A DNA stretch of 64,000 nucleotides, from positions 310,001-374,000 of the forward strand of contig JAPDFW010000069.1 in assembly GCA_028826165.1 (NCBI GenBank), written 5' to 3'. Below are positions 12,197 to 21,700 of this stretch, one piece after another. Origin of the DNA: Anaeramoeba ignava (Eukaryota > Metamonada > Anaeramoebidae). The notes beneath the pieces are model-generated. The model did not search any database, was not told the origin of the DNA, and was given only the letters and a program-made list of their open reading frames with translations. Position numbers and translations under genes: made by a program. Every line of letters starts with the position of its first letter. Position 1 is the stretch's first letter.

Positions 12197-12519
12197 TTAT
12201 AAATCTTGTAAATTTCTTTTCTTTTGTGGAGTAACATAAAAAACATTATTTCCTCTAATAAAAATATCTGCATATTTATTTTTAAATTGTCCTTCAATCC
12301 ATTCTTCAGCTTGTTCCAAGGAAATATTCATATATGCATCAAGACATGCAAGAATTCCTTTTGTTTTATTTATTATTATTTATTTTCATTTAAGAAAGAA
12401 ACAATTTAAAAAATAATTTTAAAAAAAAAACCTTTATATTCAATAGAACTTGTTAATTTAACAATAACTGGTTTTCCAATAATATTTTTAAGGAAATCAC
12501 TTGGAGATTTTGAAGTCAT
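12197..12519 (-). CDS. LSM6: U6 snRNA-associated Sm-like protein LSm6 (2 exons)
   Basis: On the minus strand, exon 1 is 12519-12432 and exon 2 is 12357-12197, 82 aa, phase 1. The Sm1/Sm2 pattern is plain: SPSDFLKNIIGKPVIVKL, then ACLDAYMNISLEQAEEWIEG, then IFIRGNNVFYVTP. LSm6 is a subunit of LSm2-8, which binds the U6 snRNA oligo-U tail in the nucleus, and of LSm1-7, which acts in cytoplasmic mRNA decay. Length matches the family (about 80 aa). The intron is 74 bp, GT...AG. The start is followed on its upstream side by repeated AAAAATG/CATTTTT elements. A U6 gene lies about 0.7 kb upstream on the same strand. Confidence 0.92.
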
Positions 12520-12530
12520 TTTTATTTTTT

Positions 12531-12565
12531 AAAATGAAAAAATGAAAAAAATGAAAAAAATGAAA
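12531..12565 (-). promoter_or_regulatory. Repeated CATTTTTT element upstream of LSm6
   Basis: On the minus strand four CATTTT(TT) repeats lie 12-46 bp before the LSm6 ATG. This is the minus-strand equivalent of the runs seen before plus-strand genes. Confidence 0.4.
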
Positions 12566-13230
12566 ATAAATTTAAATTAATATTTATTAATAAAATATTT
12601 TTAAATATTATTTTTAAATTAAAATTATTATTTAATTCTTATATTTATTATTTAAAAATAAATTAATTAAATTAATAAAAATAAAATCGGATAAAAAATT
12701 TAATTAAAATGAATTAAAAAATGAAAATAAATTTAAATTTATATTAATTAATAAAATATTTTTAAATATTATTTTTAAATTAAATTTATTATTTAATTAT
12801 TATATTTATTATTTAAAAAATAAATTAATTAATTAATAAAAATAAAAACGGATAAAAAATTTAATTAAAATAAAATAAAAAATGAAAATAAATTTAAATT
12901 AATATTAATTAATAAAATATTTTTAAATATTATTTTTAAATTAAATTTATTATTTAATTCTTATATTTATTATTTAAAAATAAATTAAATAAATTAATAA
13001 AAATAAAATCGGATAAAAAATTTAATTAAAAATAAAATTAAATTTAAACAAAAAAAAAAGGGAAATCAAGTCTCGCTTTATATGGTCATCCTTGCACAGA
13101 TAAGTAATTTAAAATTAGATTAAATTAAATTTATTATTTAATTATTATATTTATTATTTAAAAATAAATTAAATAAATTAATAAAAATAAAATCGGATAA
13201 AAAATTTAATTAAAAATAAAATTAAATTTA
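12540..13230. repeat. ~161-bp tandem block carrying TCGGATAAAA, adjoining U6
   Basis: The landmark TCGGATAAAAAA occurs near 12688, 12849, 13010 and 13193, with spacings of about 161, 161 and 183. The last, longer unit includes a copy of the U6 3' part, so satellite and snRNA sequence were duplicated together. Confidence 0.75.
13060..13099 (-). pseudogene. Truncated U6 snRNA copy (3' 40 nt only)
   Basis: It repeats the 3' 40 nt of the U6 gene (the part from CTGTGCAAGGATGACC to the terminal CCC), including the flanking A-run and TCGGATAAAA block, then stops and runs into unrelated A+T-rich sequence. It lacks the 5' stem, ACAGAGA and the first half of the internal stem-loop. Confidence 0.85.
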
Positions 13231-13231
13231 A

Positions 13232-13243
13232 ACAAAAAAAAAA
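13232..13243 (-). terminator. Pol III T-run terminator of U6
   Basis: A run of T on the U6 strand directly after GATTTCCC; typical of RNA polymerase III termination and of the LSm2-8 binding tail. Confidence 0.75.
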
Positions 13244-13288
13244 GGGAAATCAAGTCTCGCTTTATATGGTCATCCTTGCACAGGGGCC

Positions 13289-13319
<31 letters not shown>

Positions 13320-13347
13320 CATTTATGTTAGGTTATAAAAACCTAAC
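13244..13347 (-). ncRNA. U6 spliceosomal snRNA
   Basis: The minus strand reads through the near-invariant U6 core: ATTGGAACGATACAGAGA, then GATTAGCATGGCCCCTG, then GCAAGGATGACC. A perfect 8-bp stem GTTAGGTT/AACCTAAC (13327-13347) fits the 5' stem-loop; ten nucleotides separate it from ATTGGAAC, as in other eukaryotes. The 3' end runs into a T-run on the minus strand, the expected Pol III stop and source of the oligo-U tail. Length is about 104 nt plus U's. U6 forms the catalytic centre of the spliceosome. Confidence 0.95.
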
Positions 13348-13349
13348 TA

Positions 13350-13369
13350 AAATATCTCGAAAGATATTT
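13350..13369. promoter_or_regulatory. Perfect 8-bp-arm palindrome just upstream of U6
   Basis: AAATATCTCGAAAGATATTT forms an 8-bp stem with a 4-nt loop (TTCG read on the U6 strand) and ends 3 bp before the inferred U6 5' end. It is either a promoter-proximal element or part of a longer U6 5' region. Confidence 0.45.
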
Positions 13370-13429
13370 GTAAATTAGACCAATTTTTTATTTTATTTTT
13401 TTTATTATTTATTTTTTATTTCTTTTTTT

Positions 13430-13850
13430 ATTTTTTTTAATTATGGAAAAAAAAATTTAATTAAAAAAATAAATAAAAAATATTTAATTCAAAAAATATC
13501 TAAATTTATTAATAGTTTTAATTTAATATTTAATTTAAATTCTTTTTGAAATTAATTAAATATTAAATATTTATTATTAAAATAGATTAAAATAGATTAA
13601 TTTCCTTTTTAAAAAAATAAATTAAAAATATTTAATTGAAAAATATCTAAATTTCTTAATAGTTTTGATTTAATATTTAATTTAAATTCTTTTTTAAAAT
13701 TAATTAAATATTAAATATTTATTATTAAAATAGATTAAAATAGATTAATTTCCCTTAAAAAAATAAATTAAAATATCTAATTGAAAAATATTTAAATTTC
13801 TTAATAGTTTTAATTTAATATTTAATTTAAATTTTGTATTTCTGATTATT
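13430..13850. repeat. Array-2 family tandem repeat, ~2.5 copies
   Basis: Units share TTAATAGTTTTAATTTAATA and ATTAAATATTTATTATTAAA with the large array at 16.7-18.65 kb. This short block lies on the other side of the BTB-TLDc gene, so the same family flanks that gene on both sides. The stretch 13850-14066 is A+T-rich without a recognisable gene. Confidence 0.75.
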
Positions 13851-14066
13851 TCATAAATATTTCTATTATTATTCTTTATTATTCTTTATTTATTATCTTT
13901 AAAAAACAATTTTTCAATTTAATCTTCTTTTTAATAATATTTTTAAATTAAAATTAAATTATTTATAATTGGGTTTGTTTTCTTATTTATTGATTTGAAG
14001 AATTTAATTTGATTGAAAGTAAATGAAAAATGAATTAAATTTTGAAAAAAAAATGAAAAAAAGTTT

Positions 14067-16599
14067 TTAAATGAAATAAGTCTCAAGTTCATCAACAATC
14101 CATTTATTATAAGAACCAGCTAAATAACTTTGAGGTTCATTTGATTGATAATTAATTCCATTAGGTAGATTATAACTTTCACCAAAATTTGAATAACCAG
14201 ATTTTAATTTAGAATTTAACCGAATATCATCTATAAATATTTTAATAAAGATAAATAATTAATTTTAATAATAATTAATAATAATTTAATTTAAAATTAA
14301 TTTTATTTTAAATTTAAATAATAATATTATTTATTATATTAATATTTTGGATTATTTATTAATTTAATTTTAATTATAATAATAAATATTTATTAAATAT
14401 AAATTATTTACCATCTATTTTAATAAAAATAAATAATTAATTTTAATAATAATTAATAATAATTTAATTTAAAATTAATTTTATTTTAAATTGAAATAAT
14501 ATTAATTATTTATTATATTAATATTTTGGATTATTTATTAATTTTATTTTAATTATAATAATAATTATTTATTAAATATAAATTATTTACAATCTATTTT
14601 AATAAAAATAAATAATTAATTTTAATAATAATAAATAATAATTTAATTTAAAATTAATTTTATTTTAAATTTAAATAATAATATTATTTATTATATTAAT
14701 ATTTTGGATTATTTATTAATTTAATTTTAATTATAATAATAATTATTTATTAAATATAAATTATTTACAATCTATTTTAATAAATATAAATAATTAATTT
14801 TAATAATAATTAATAATAATTTAATTTAAAATTATTTTTATTTTAAATTTAAATAATGATATTATTTATTAATTTAATTTTAATTATAATAATAAATATT
14901 TATTAAATATAAATTATTTACTTCCAAAAATTGGACCATAATGTAAATGATAAAAAATTGCGACATTTTCGTTTCCTTTTTGAATTGTAAACTTTTCTGG
15001 TTTTCTATCTCCTTTATCATTTCTTAATGAAAAAATAAATGCATTTGGATCTGGAATATTTCCATAACCATAATTTGGATAATCTAACTTTGAATCTGAA
15101 TCTAAATCTGAATCTGACTCTGATGAAAGAGAAAATGAATCATCTTTATTCCATTTTGATTTATCAGTTGTCCATCCAACTTGAGTAAAACCTCCAAAAA
15201 TAAAATTATCTTTTGTTTTGATAATAACTAATGTTTTTCCTTTATTATCACATTTTGAATGCCATTTTTTAGAATTAAATCCATCTTTTTTTGTTGAAAA
15301 TCCTTTTTTCATTTTAGAAAAAAAATCATTATCATTTATCCATTCTTGTAATTTCTTAACATATTCAATATCTTTAATAATTTTTGAATTTGAAAAAATC
15401 TTCAACAATTTAAGATTTTGAATTTCTTCATCTTTTTGTTTGAGAATCTTTTCTTTCTTTTCAATTTCTTTATCTTTCTTTTGATTTTCAGATTCAAATG
15501 ATTTGATTCTTTTATCTCTTCTTTTAATTTTATTATCTTTCTTCTCAACTTCTTTCTTCCATTTATCTTCAATTTCCTTTTTTTGTTTGTCATTTTCTGA
15601 TTTCAATTTTTGATTCCATTGTTTTTGTTTTTCAGTTTTAGATTTCAAATCTTGATTCTCCTTTTCTTTTTCTTTAATTTCCTTTTCTTTTTCTTTGATT
15701 TTCTTTTCATTTTCTTTGATTTTCTTTTCTTTTTCTTGATCTTGAATTTGAAAAATAGTTCTTTCAAAATGAATTAAAAAAGAATTTGGAAGAAAAAAAT
15801 CAAATTGTTTTAATTTATCAAAATCTTGTTTTGAAATTGAATCTTTATCAAATAATGAAAAAAAAGAATGAAATAATCTTTTCTTTGCATTCATCTTGTG
15901 TTTATATTTCTTTAATTTTAATGATTTAACTCTTTTTTCAATCCAATTATTTAAAAATTGAAAAAAATCAAATTGAAAAATTTCTTTTTTTTCTTGTTTA
16001 AATTGAATAAATTTGATAATTTCTTCTTTAGTTAAATTGAATAAATTCTCATTATTTTGAATTTGGGAAAAATTTTGATTTATTAATTCAAAACATTTTA
16101 TTTCAATTTCATTTGAATTTAAATTTCGATTTTGGAATAAAAATTGGAAAAAATTTGAATAATTAATTGAATTTAAAATTTTTTTTTGAATAATTTCTTT
16201 CAATAAATTTAATTTAAAATAAATTGAAATTTCCAATAATTGAATAAGATTTTCTTGATTCTCAAAAGAAATATTTCCATAATAAATATAACTCAAAATT
16301 GATTCCATTTCTTTTTTATTAAATTGATTTAAAGAAATTTTATCAATATCGTTTTTTCCTCTTAAATACTTATTAAAAAAAGGAGATCTTGAAGATAAAA
16401 TTGATTTATGAACTTTAATTTCAAAAGGATTTGATTTATTCTCAACAAAAATTGAAAAATCTTTAAATGAATTTCCTTTTAAAAGGTTTGAATAATCTTT
16501 AATTAAATTTTTTGTTACTTTTTTTTCTAAATTTTTCATTTCATTTTCATTTTCATTTTGATTTGCATTTTCAATTTGGTTATTATTATTATTATCCAT
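14067..16599 (-). CDS. BTB-BACK-coiled coil-TLDc protein (2 exons)
   Basis: On the minus strand, exon 1 is 16599-14922 and exon 2 is 14230-14067, 613 aa, phase 1. After an Asn-rich start come a BTB domain (about residues 45-140, with VHKSILSSRSPFF), a BACK-like helical region (about 140-250), a long Lys/Glu coiled coil (about 290-395) and a C-terminal TLDc domain. The last carries FIFGGFTQVGWTT, then AFIFSLRND, then across the intron DIRLNS...GESYNLPNG and AGSYNKWIVDELETY. BTB-BACK proteins commonly act as Cullin-3 adaptors; TLDc proteins are linked to oxidative-stress defence and to V-ATPase binding. The combination is typical of protist BTB expansions. The second exon restores the TLDc fold, which supports the splice model. 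Confidence 0.88.
14231..14921 (-). repeat. Intron made of four tandem ~178-bp intron-like units
   Basis: Donor GTAAATAATTT at 14921 and acceptor ending TAG at 14231 (minus strand). Inside, junctions near 14412, 14590 and 14768 each read, on the minus strand, TTTATTAAAATAG, then three nucleotides (ATG or ATT), then GTAAATAATTT. Each unit therefore begins with a donor-like and ends with an acceptor-like sequence. Three units are about 178 bp and the one next to exon 1 is about 153 bp. Confidence 0.8.
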
Positions 16600-16729
16600 T
16601 TTGTTTTTTGTTTTTGTTTGTTTTGTTTTTGTTTTTGTTTTAAAAAAAAAAGGAAAAAAATGAAAAAAAAAATTTAAATAAAAAAAAAAAATAAAAAAAG
16701 TGGATTTTGAAAATAAATAAAAATATAAA
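16600..16729 (-). other. 5' flank of the BTB-TLDc gene
   Basis: TTTTGTTTTTGTTTG-type runs next to the start, then AAAAAAATGAAAAAAA (CATTTTT on the gene strand). No gene seen. Confidence 0.4.
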
Positions 16730-18650
16730 AAATATTTAAATTTCTTAATAGTTTTAATTTAATATTTAATTTAAATTCTTTTTTAAAATTAATTGAATAT
16801 TAAATATTTATTAGTAAAATAGATTAAAATAGATTAATTTCCCTTTTAAAAAATAAATCAAAAAATTGAATTGAAAAATAATTAAATTTCTTAATAGTTT
16901 TGATTTAATATTTAATTTAAATTCTTTTTTAAAATTAATTGGATATTAAATATTTATTATTGAAATAGATTAAAATAGATTTATTTCCTTTTAAAAAATA
17001 AATTGAAAAATTGAATTAAAAAATATCTAAATTTATTAATAGTTTTGATTTAATATTTAATTTAAATTCTTTTTAAAATTAATTGAATATTAAATATTTA
17101 TTATTAAAATAGATTAAAATAGATTAATTTCCCTTTTAAAAAATAAATTGAAAAATTGAATTAAAAAATAATTAAATTTATTAATAGTTTTGATTTAATA
17201 TTTAATTTAAATTATTTTTAAAAATTAATTAAATATTAAATATTTGTTATTAAAATAGTTTAAAATAGATTAATTTCCTTTTAAAAATTAAATTGAAAAA
17301 TTGAATTAAAAAATATTTAAATTTCTTAATAGATTTGATTTAAGATTTAATTTAAATTCTTTTTAAAATTAATTGAATATTAAATATTTATTATTAAAAT
17401 AGTTTAAAATAGATTAATTTCCCTTTTAAAAAATGAATTGAAAAATTGAATTAAAAAATAATTAAATTTATTAATAGTTTTAATTTAATATTTAATTTAA
17501 ATTCTTTTTAAAAATTAATTAAATATTAAATATTTATTATTAAAATAGATTAAAATAGATTAATTTCTTTTTAAAAAATAAATCAAAAATAATTAAATTT
17601 ATTAATAGATTTGATTTAAGATTTAATTTAATTTCTTTTTAAAATAATTAAATATTAAATATTTATTATTAAAATAGATTAAAATAGATTAATTTCCCTT
17701 TTAAAAAATGAATTGAAAAATGAATTAAAAATAATTAAATTTATTAATAGTTTTGATTTAAGATTTAATTTAAATTCTTTTTAAAAATTAATTGAATATT
17801 AAATATTTATTATTAAAATAGATTAAAATAGATTAATTTCCCTTTTAAAAAATGAATTGAAAAATTGAATTAAAAAATATTTAAATTTCTTAATAGATTT
17901 GATTTAAGATTTAATTTAAATTCTTTTTAAAAAATTAATTGAATATTAAATATTTATTATTAAAATAGTTTAAAATAGATTAATTTCCCTTTTAAAAAAT
18001 AAATTGAAAAATTGAATTAAAAATATTTAAATTTCTTAATAGTTTTGATTTAATATTTAATTTAAATTCTTTTTAAAAATTAATTAAATATTAAATATTT
18101 ATTATTAAAATTAATTAAAATAGATTAATTTCCTTTTAAAAAATGAAATTAAAAAATTGAATTAAAAAATATTTAAATTTCTTAATAGTTTTAATTTAAT
18201 ATTTAATTTAAATTCTTTTTTAAAATTAATTGAATATTAAATATTTATTAGTAAAATTTATTAAAATAGATTAATTTCCTTTTAAAAATTGAATTAAAAA
18301 TAATTAAATTTATTAATAGTTTTGATTTAATATTTAATTTAAATTCTTTTTAAAATTAATTGAATATTAAATATTTATTATTAAAATAGATTAAAATAGA
18401 TTAATTTCCCTTTTAAAAAATAAATTGAAAAATTAAATTGAAAAATATCTAAATTTATTAATAGTTTTGATTTAAGATTTAATTTAAATTATTTTTAAAA
18501 ATTAATTAAATATTAAATATTTATTATTAAAATTTATTAAAATAGATTTATTTCTTTTTAAAAAATAAATCAAAAAATAATTAAATTTATTAATAGTTTT
18601 AATTTAAGATTTAATTTAAATTCTTTTTTAAAATTGATTAAAATAGATTT
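16730..18650. repeat. ~146-bp tandem array (array 2), about 14 units
   Basis: Landmark (C/A)TTAATAG recurs near 16744, 16890, 17034, 17180, 17324, 17470, 17601, 17743, 17889, 18034, 18181, 18311, 18458 and 18589. Steps are about 142-147 bp with three of about 131. Unit sequence differs from array 1, but the two unit lengths are the same. No coding potential. Confidence 0.88.
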
Positions 18651-18700
18651 ATTAGAAAAAAGAAACAAATACATCATCAATTAAGAAAAATATTTTAAAA

Positions 18701-18730
18701 AAATTTTCATTTTCATTTTTTTCATTTTTA
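18701..18730 (+). promoter_or_regulatory. CATTTT-rich run upstream of the macroglobulin gene
   Basis: Three CATTTT(T) repeats lie 15-45 bp before the ATG at 18745. Same motif and distance as for neighbouring genes. Confidence 0.4.
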
Positions 18731-18744
18731 TTCTTAAAAAAAAA

Positions 18745-21700
18745 ATGCTTTCAATCGAACAAATTTCAACAACACTTCTCAATAGCCAAAGATTTATTCC
18801 TTACATTTCACTTGATAAACAATTATATCAACCAGGAGAAAACATTTTCATTCGAGCAGTAGTTTTAAATTCTTTTACAAACGAACCATTAATTGATCCA
18901 AATGTATTAAATCAACTCAAAAATGCAAAAATCAAAATTCAAGATGCAAGAGATCAAACAGTTTTAGAAGAAGATTTAAAATTGGATAATATCAAAGAAA
19001 GTAGTGTTTATTCATATTGTTGGAAAACCGATGATTCAACAAAAGGAGGAGAATATAAAGTGGTTATTTCTCATTTTATTTCTGATCAATTATTTTCATC
19101 TGAAAGAAAATTTGTTATTAGACCTTTTAGAATTCCAAGATTGAATAAGAACATTGAATTTCTTAAGCAAAGTTATTCAGAAAAAGATGAAGTTGAAGCT
19201 ATTTTATCAGTTCAAAGAGTAGAAGGCGAAAATAATAAATTGGAGGAAATTTCTGTTACTTATCAAGTTAAACATGAATCTTATTCTTTTAAAACTGAAA
19301 CAAAAAATCTTGATTCAAAAGGAAAATTATTGATTAAATTTACTTTGCCTTCTGAAATTAAATCTGATATTGTTTTGAATTGTGTTATTAAGGACGGAGA
19401 TGTTCAAGAAAATGCAATTAAAAACGTTCCTGTTGCTACTTCAAATTTTGATGTTTTTTTCTTTCCTGAAGGAGGAAATTTGGTTTATGGAATAAAATCA
19501 AGAGTTTATTTTGAAGCAACAAATGATATCAATGAGCCAATTGATTTGGAAGCAGAATTAGTTTCTTCAAACAACGAAACAGTTAATCAAAATATCATTT
19601 TAAAAACTCAACATGAAGGAAGAGGATTTTTTGAATTTACTCCCCAAAACGATAACAAATACTCTTTGAAAATCATCAAACCAAAACAAGATATCATCTC
19701 ATCAATACCTTTACCTAGAATTCTAAAAGAAGGAGTTTCAATGAAAGTTTTAAAACCCTCATTTTCATTTGGAGAAGAAATTGAGATTGAAATGATTTCT
19801 TCTTATTCAGGAAATTTCAAAGTGGGATTATTTAAAAAGGAAATTGAGATTGGACAAGAATTAGTATCAATTTCAGAGGATCAAAAATACAAGCCAATTA
19901 TTGTTAAAATTTCACCAAAAAATGAAAAATACCAACAAGGAATAATAAGAATAACAATTTACAAAGTTGAACAAAAAGAAAATCAAAAAATACTAATTAT
20001 TCCAACAACAGAAAGATTAACATTCATTAAACAAAAAAGAGAGCTTAATTTCAATATTAAACTTAATAAAGAATCTTATATTCCAGGTGAAAAAGTTGAA
20101 ATGATTATTGAAACAAAGGATCAAAACAATGAACCAATTAATTCAATTTGTGGAATAACAGTTACAGATAATTCAGTTTATGAAATGACTGAAAAAGCTG
20201 ATCGAAATCCAAGTTTATTTTCTATGGTTCATTTAGAAAATGAAGTATTAAAATTTCATGATTCTGAATCCTATCTTGATTCTAATGATGAAATTAGTCA
20301 AAGTATTTTTTATTATTTTTATATTTTTATTTAAAAAATTAATTTATTTTATTATTATTTTTATTAGAAAAACTTGATCTTTTACTTGGTATTCAAGGAT
20401 GGAGAAAATTTATTTTTTCAAGGAAAGTTCCAATCATTTTCAAAAATCAAGAACAAATTATGAAAGCTTTTGTAATTCCTGAAAACATTATCAATTTCCA
20501 AATTAAACATGATCAAGATTCAATTTCTCTTTCTTGTCTTCCACAAACACCTTTAATCAAAATCAAAGAACTTATTGAAAAAGGATTTGATATTCCAATT
20601 TCATCTCAATATATTTTCAAAGAAAAAGAATATCTTTCAGAAAATGATAAATCAATAAATGAATTCAAAATTATACAAGATCAAGAACTCAAAGTTTTGG
20701 ATTCAAGAAAAACTGGAGAGAAAATATTCGTTAATGTTCTTGATACTGATTTGGTTTCATTAGATTATAATCCAAACAACAAAATTTCTTTTGTTAAAAA
20801 ATATTTTGAAGAAAAGGAAGGAATAAAACAACAAAATCAAACAATATTTTTCCAAAATGAAAAATTAGAAGATGACAAAACATTAAATGATTATGGAATA
20901 AAACATGGAGATGTACTTAAAATCGATTCAAGTGAAATTATGGTTGAAATTCATTGTTTTAAATTTGAAACAATGAAAATTTTTATTGATCCAAAAGAAA
21001 CTGTTGGAAAAGTGAAGCAAATTATCGAGGAAAAACTAGGATTCTTTCAAATTCAACAAAAACTCTATTTCGACAATAAAATTTTGGAAGATGATAAAAC
21101 TATTCAAGAAAGTAACGTCAAACATAAATCAAGAATGCTATTTTTTCTTAAAAGACTCGAAAATTTAAAAATGAAAGTTAAAGTTCAACATTTTGAGAAA
21201 ATTATTGAATATGAAGTTTTTACAAATGAAGAAATCTATAAATTAAAAGGAAAAATTGAAAAAAATTTCAAAATTCCCTATGGCAAACAAAAATTATTTT
21301 ATAATCGAAGTGAAATTTCAAGTTATGATTTTGAAGGTAATATGATTCCAAATAATGCAATTATGCATTTAATTACAGATGAAGATGGAGATAGAGATTT
21401 GAAATTAACTATAAAAAATGATTCCAAAAATGAAGAATATCAAATTGAAACAAAATTTGGAGCAACACTTGAAGAATTAAAAGAAATTATTGAAAAAAAA
21501 GTAGGGATTGTAGAAAACAAACAAATAATTCTCTTCAATGAAAAAGAAATTTTTGATTTAGATAAAAAATTACTTTATTATTTAATCAATAATGGAGATG
21601 TTATTCATGTTCGAGAAAATACAAATCAAGATCTTTATTTTGATATCAAGATTCAACCAGTTTCAGGAAAACCTTTTCCAGTAAATGTGAAAGAATCAGA

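Noticed and set aside
11998-12297. DFDF and IKIK repeat frames on both strands
   Set aside because: They are hexamer readings; the real gene here is LSm6, which the minus-strand frame overlaps out of frame.
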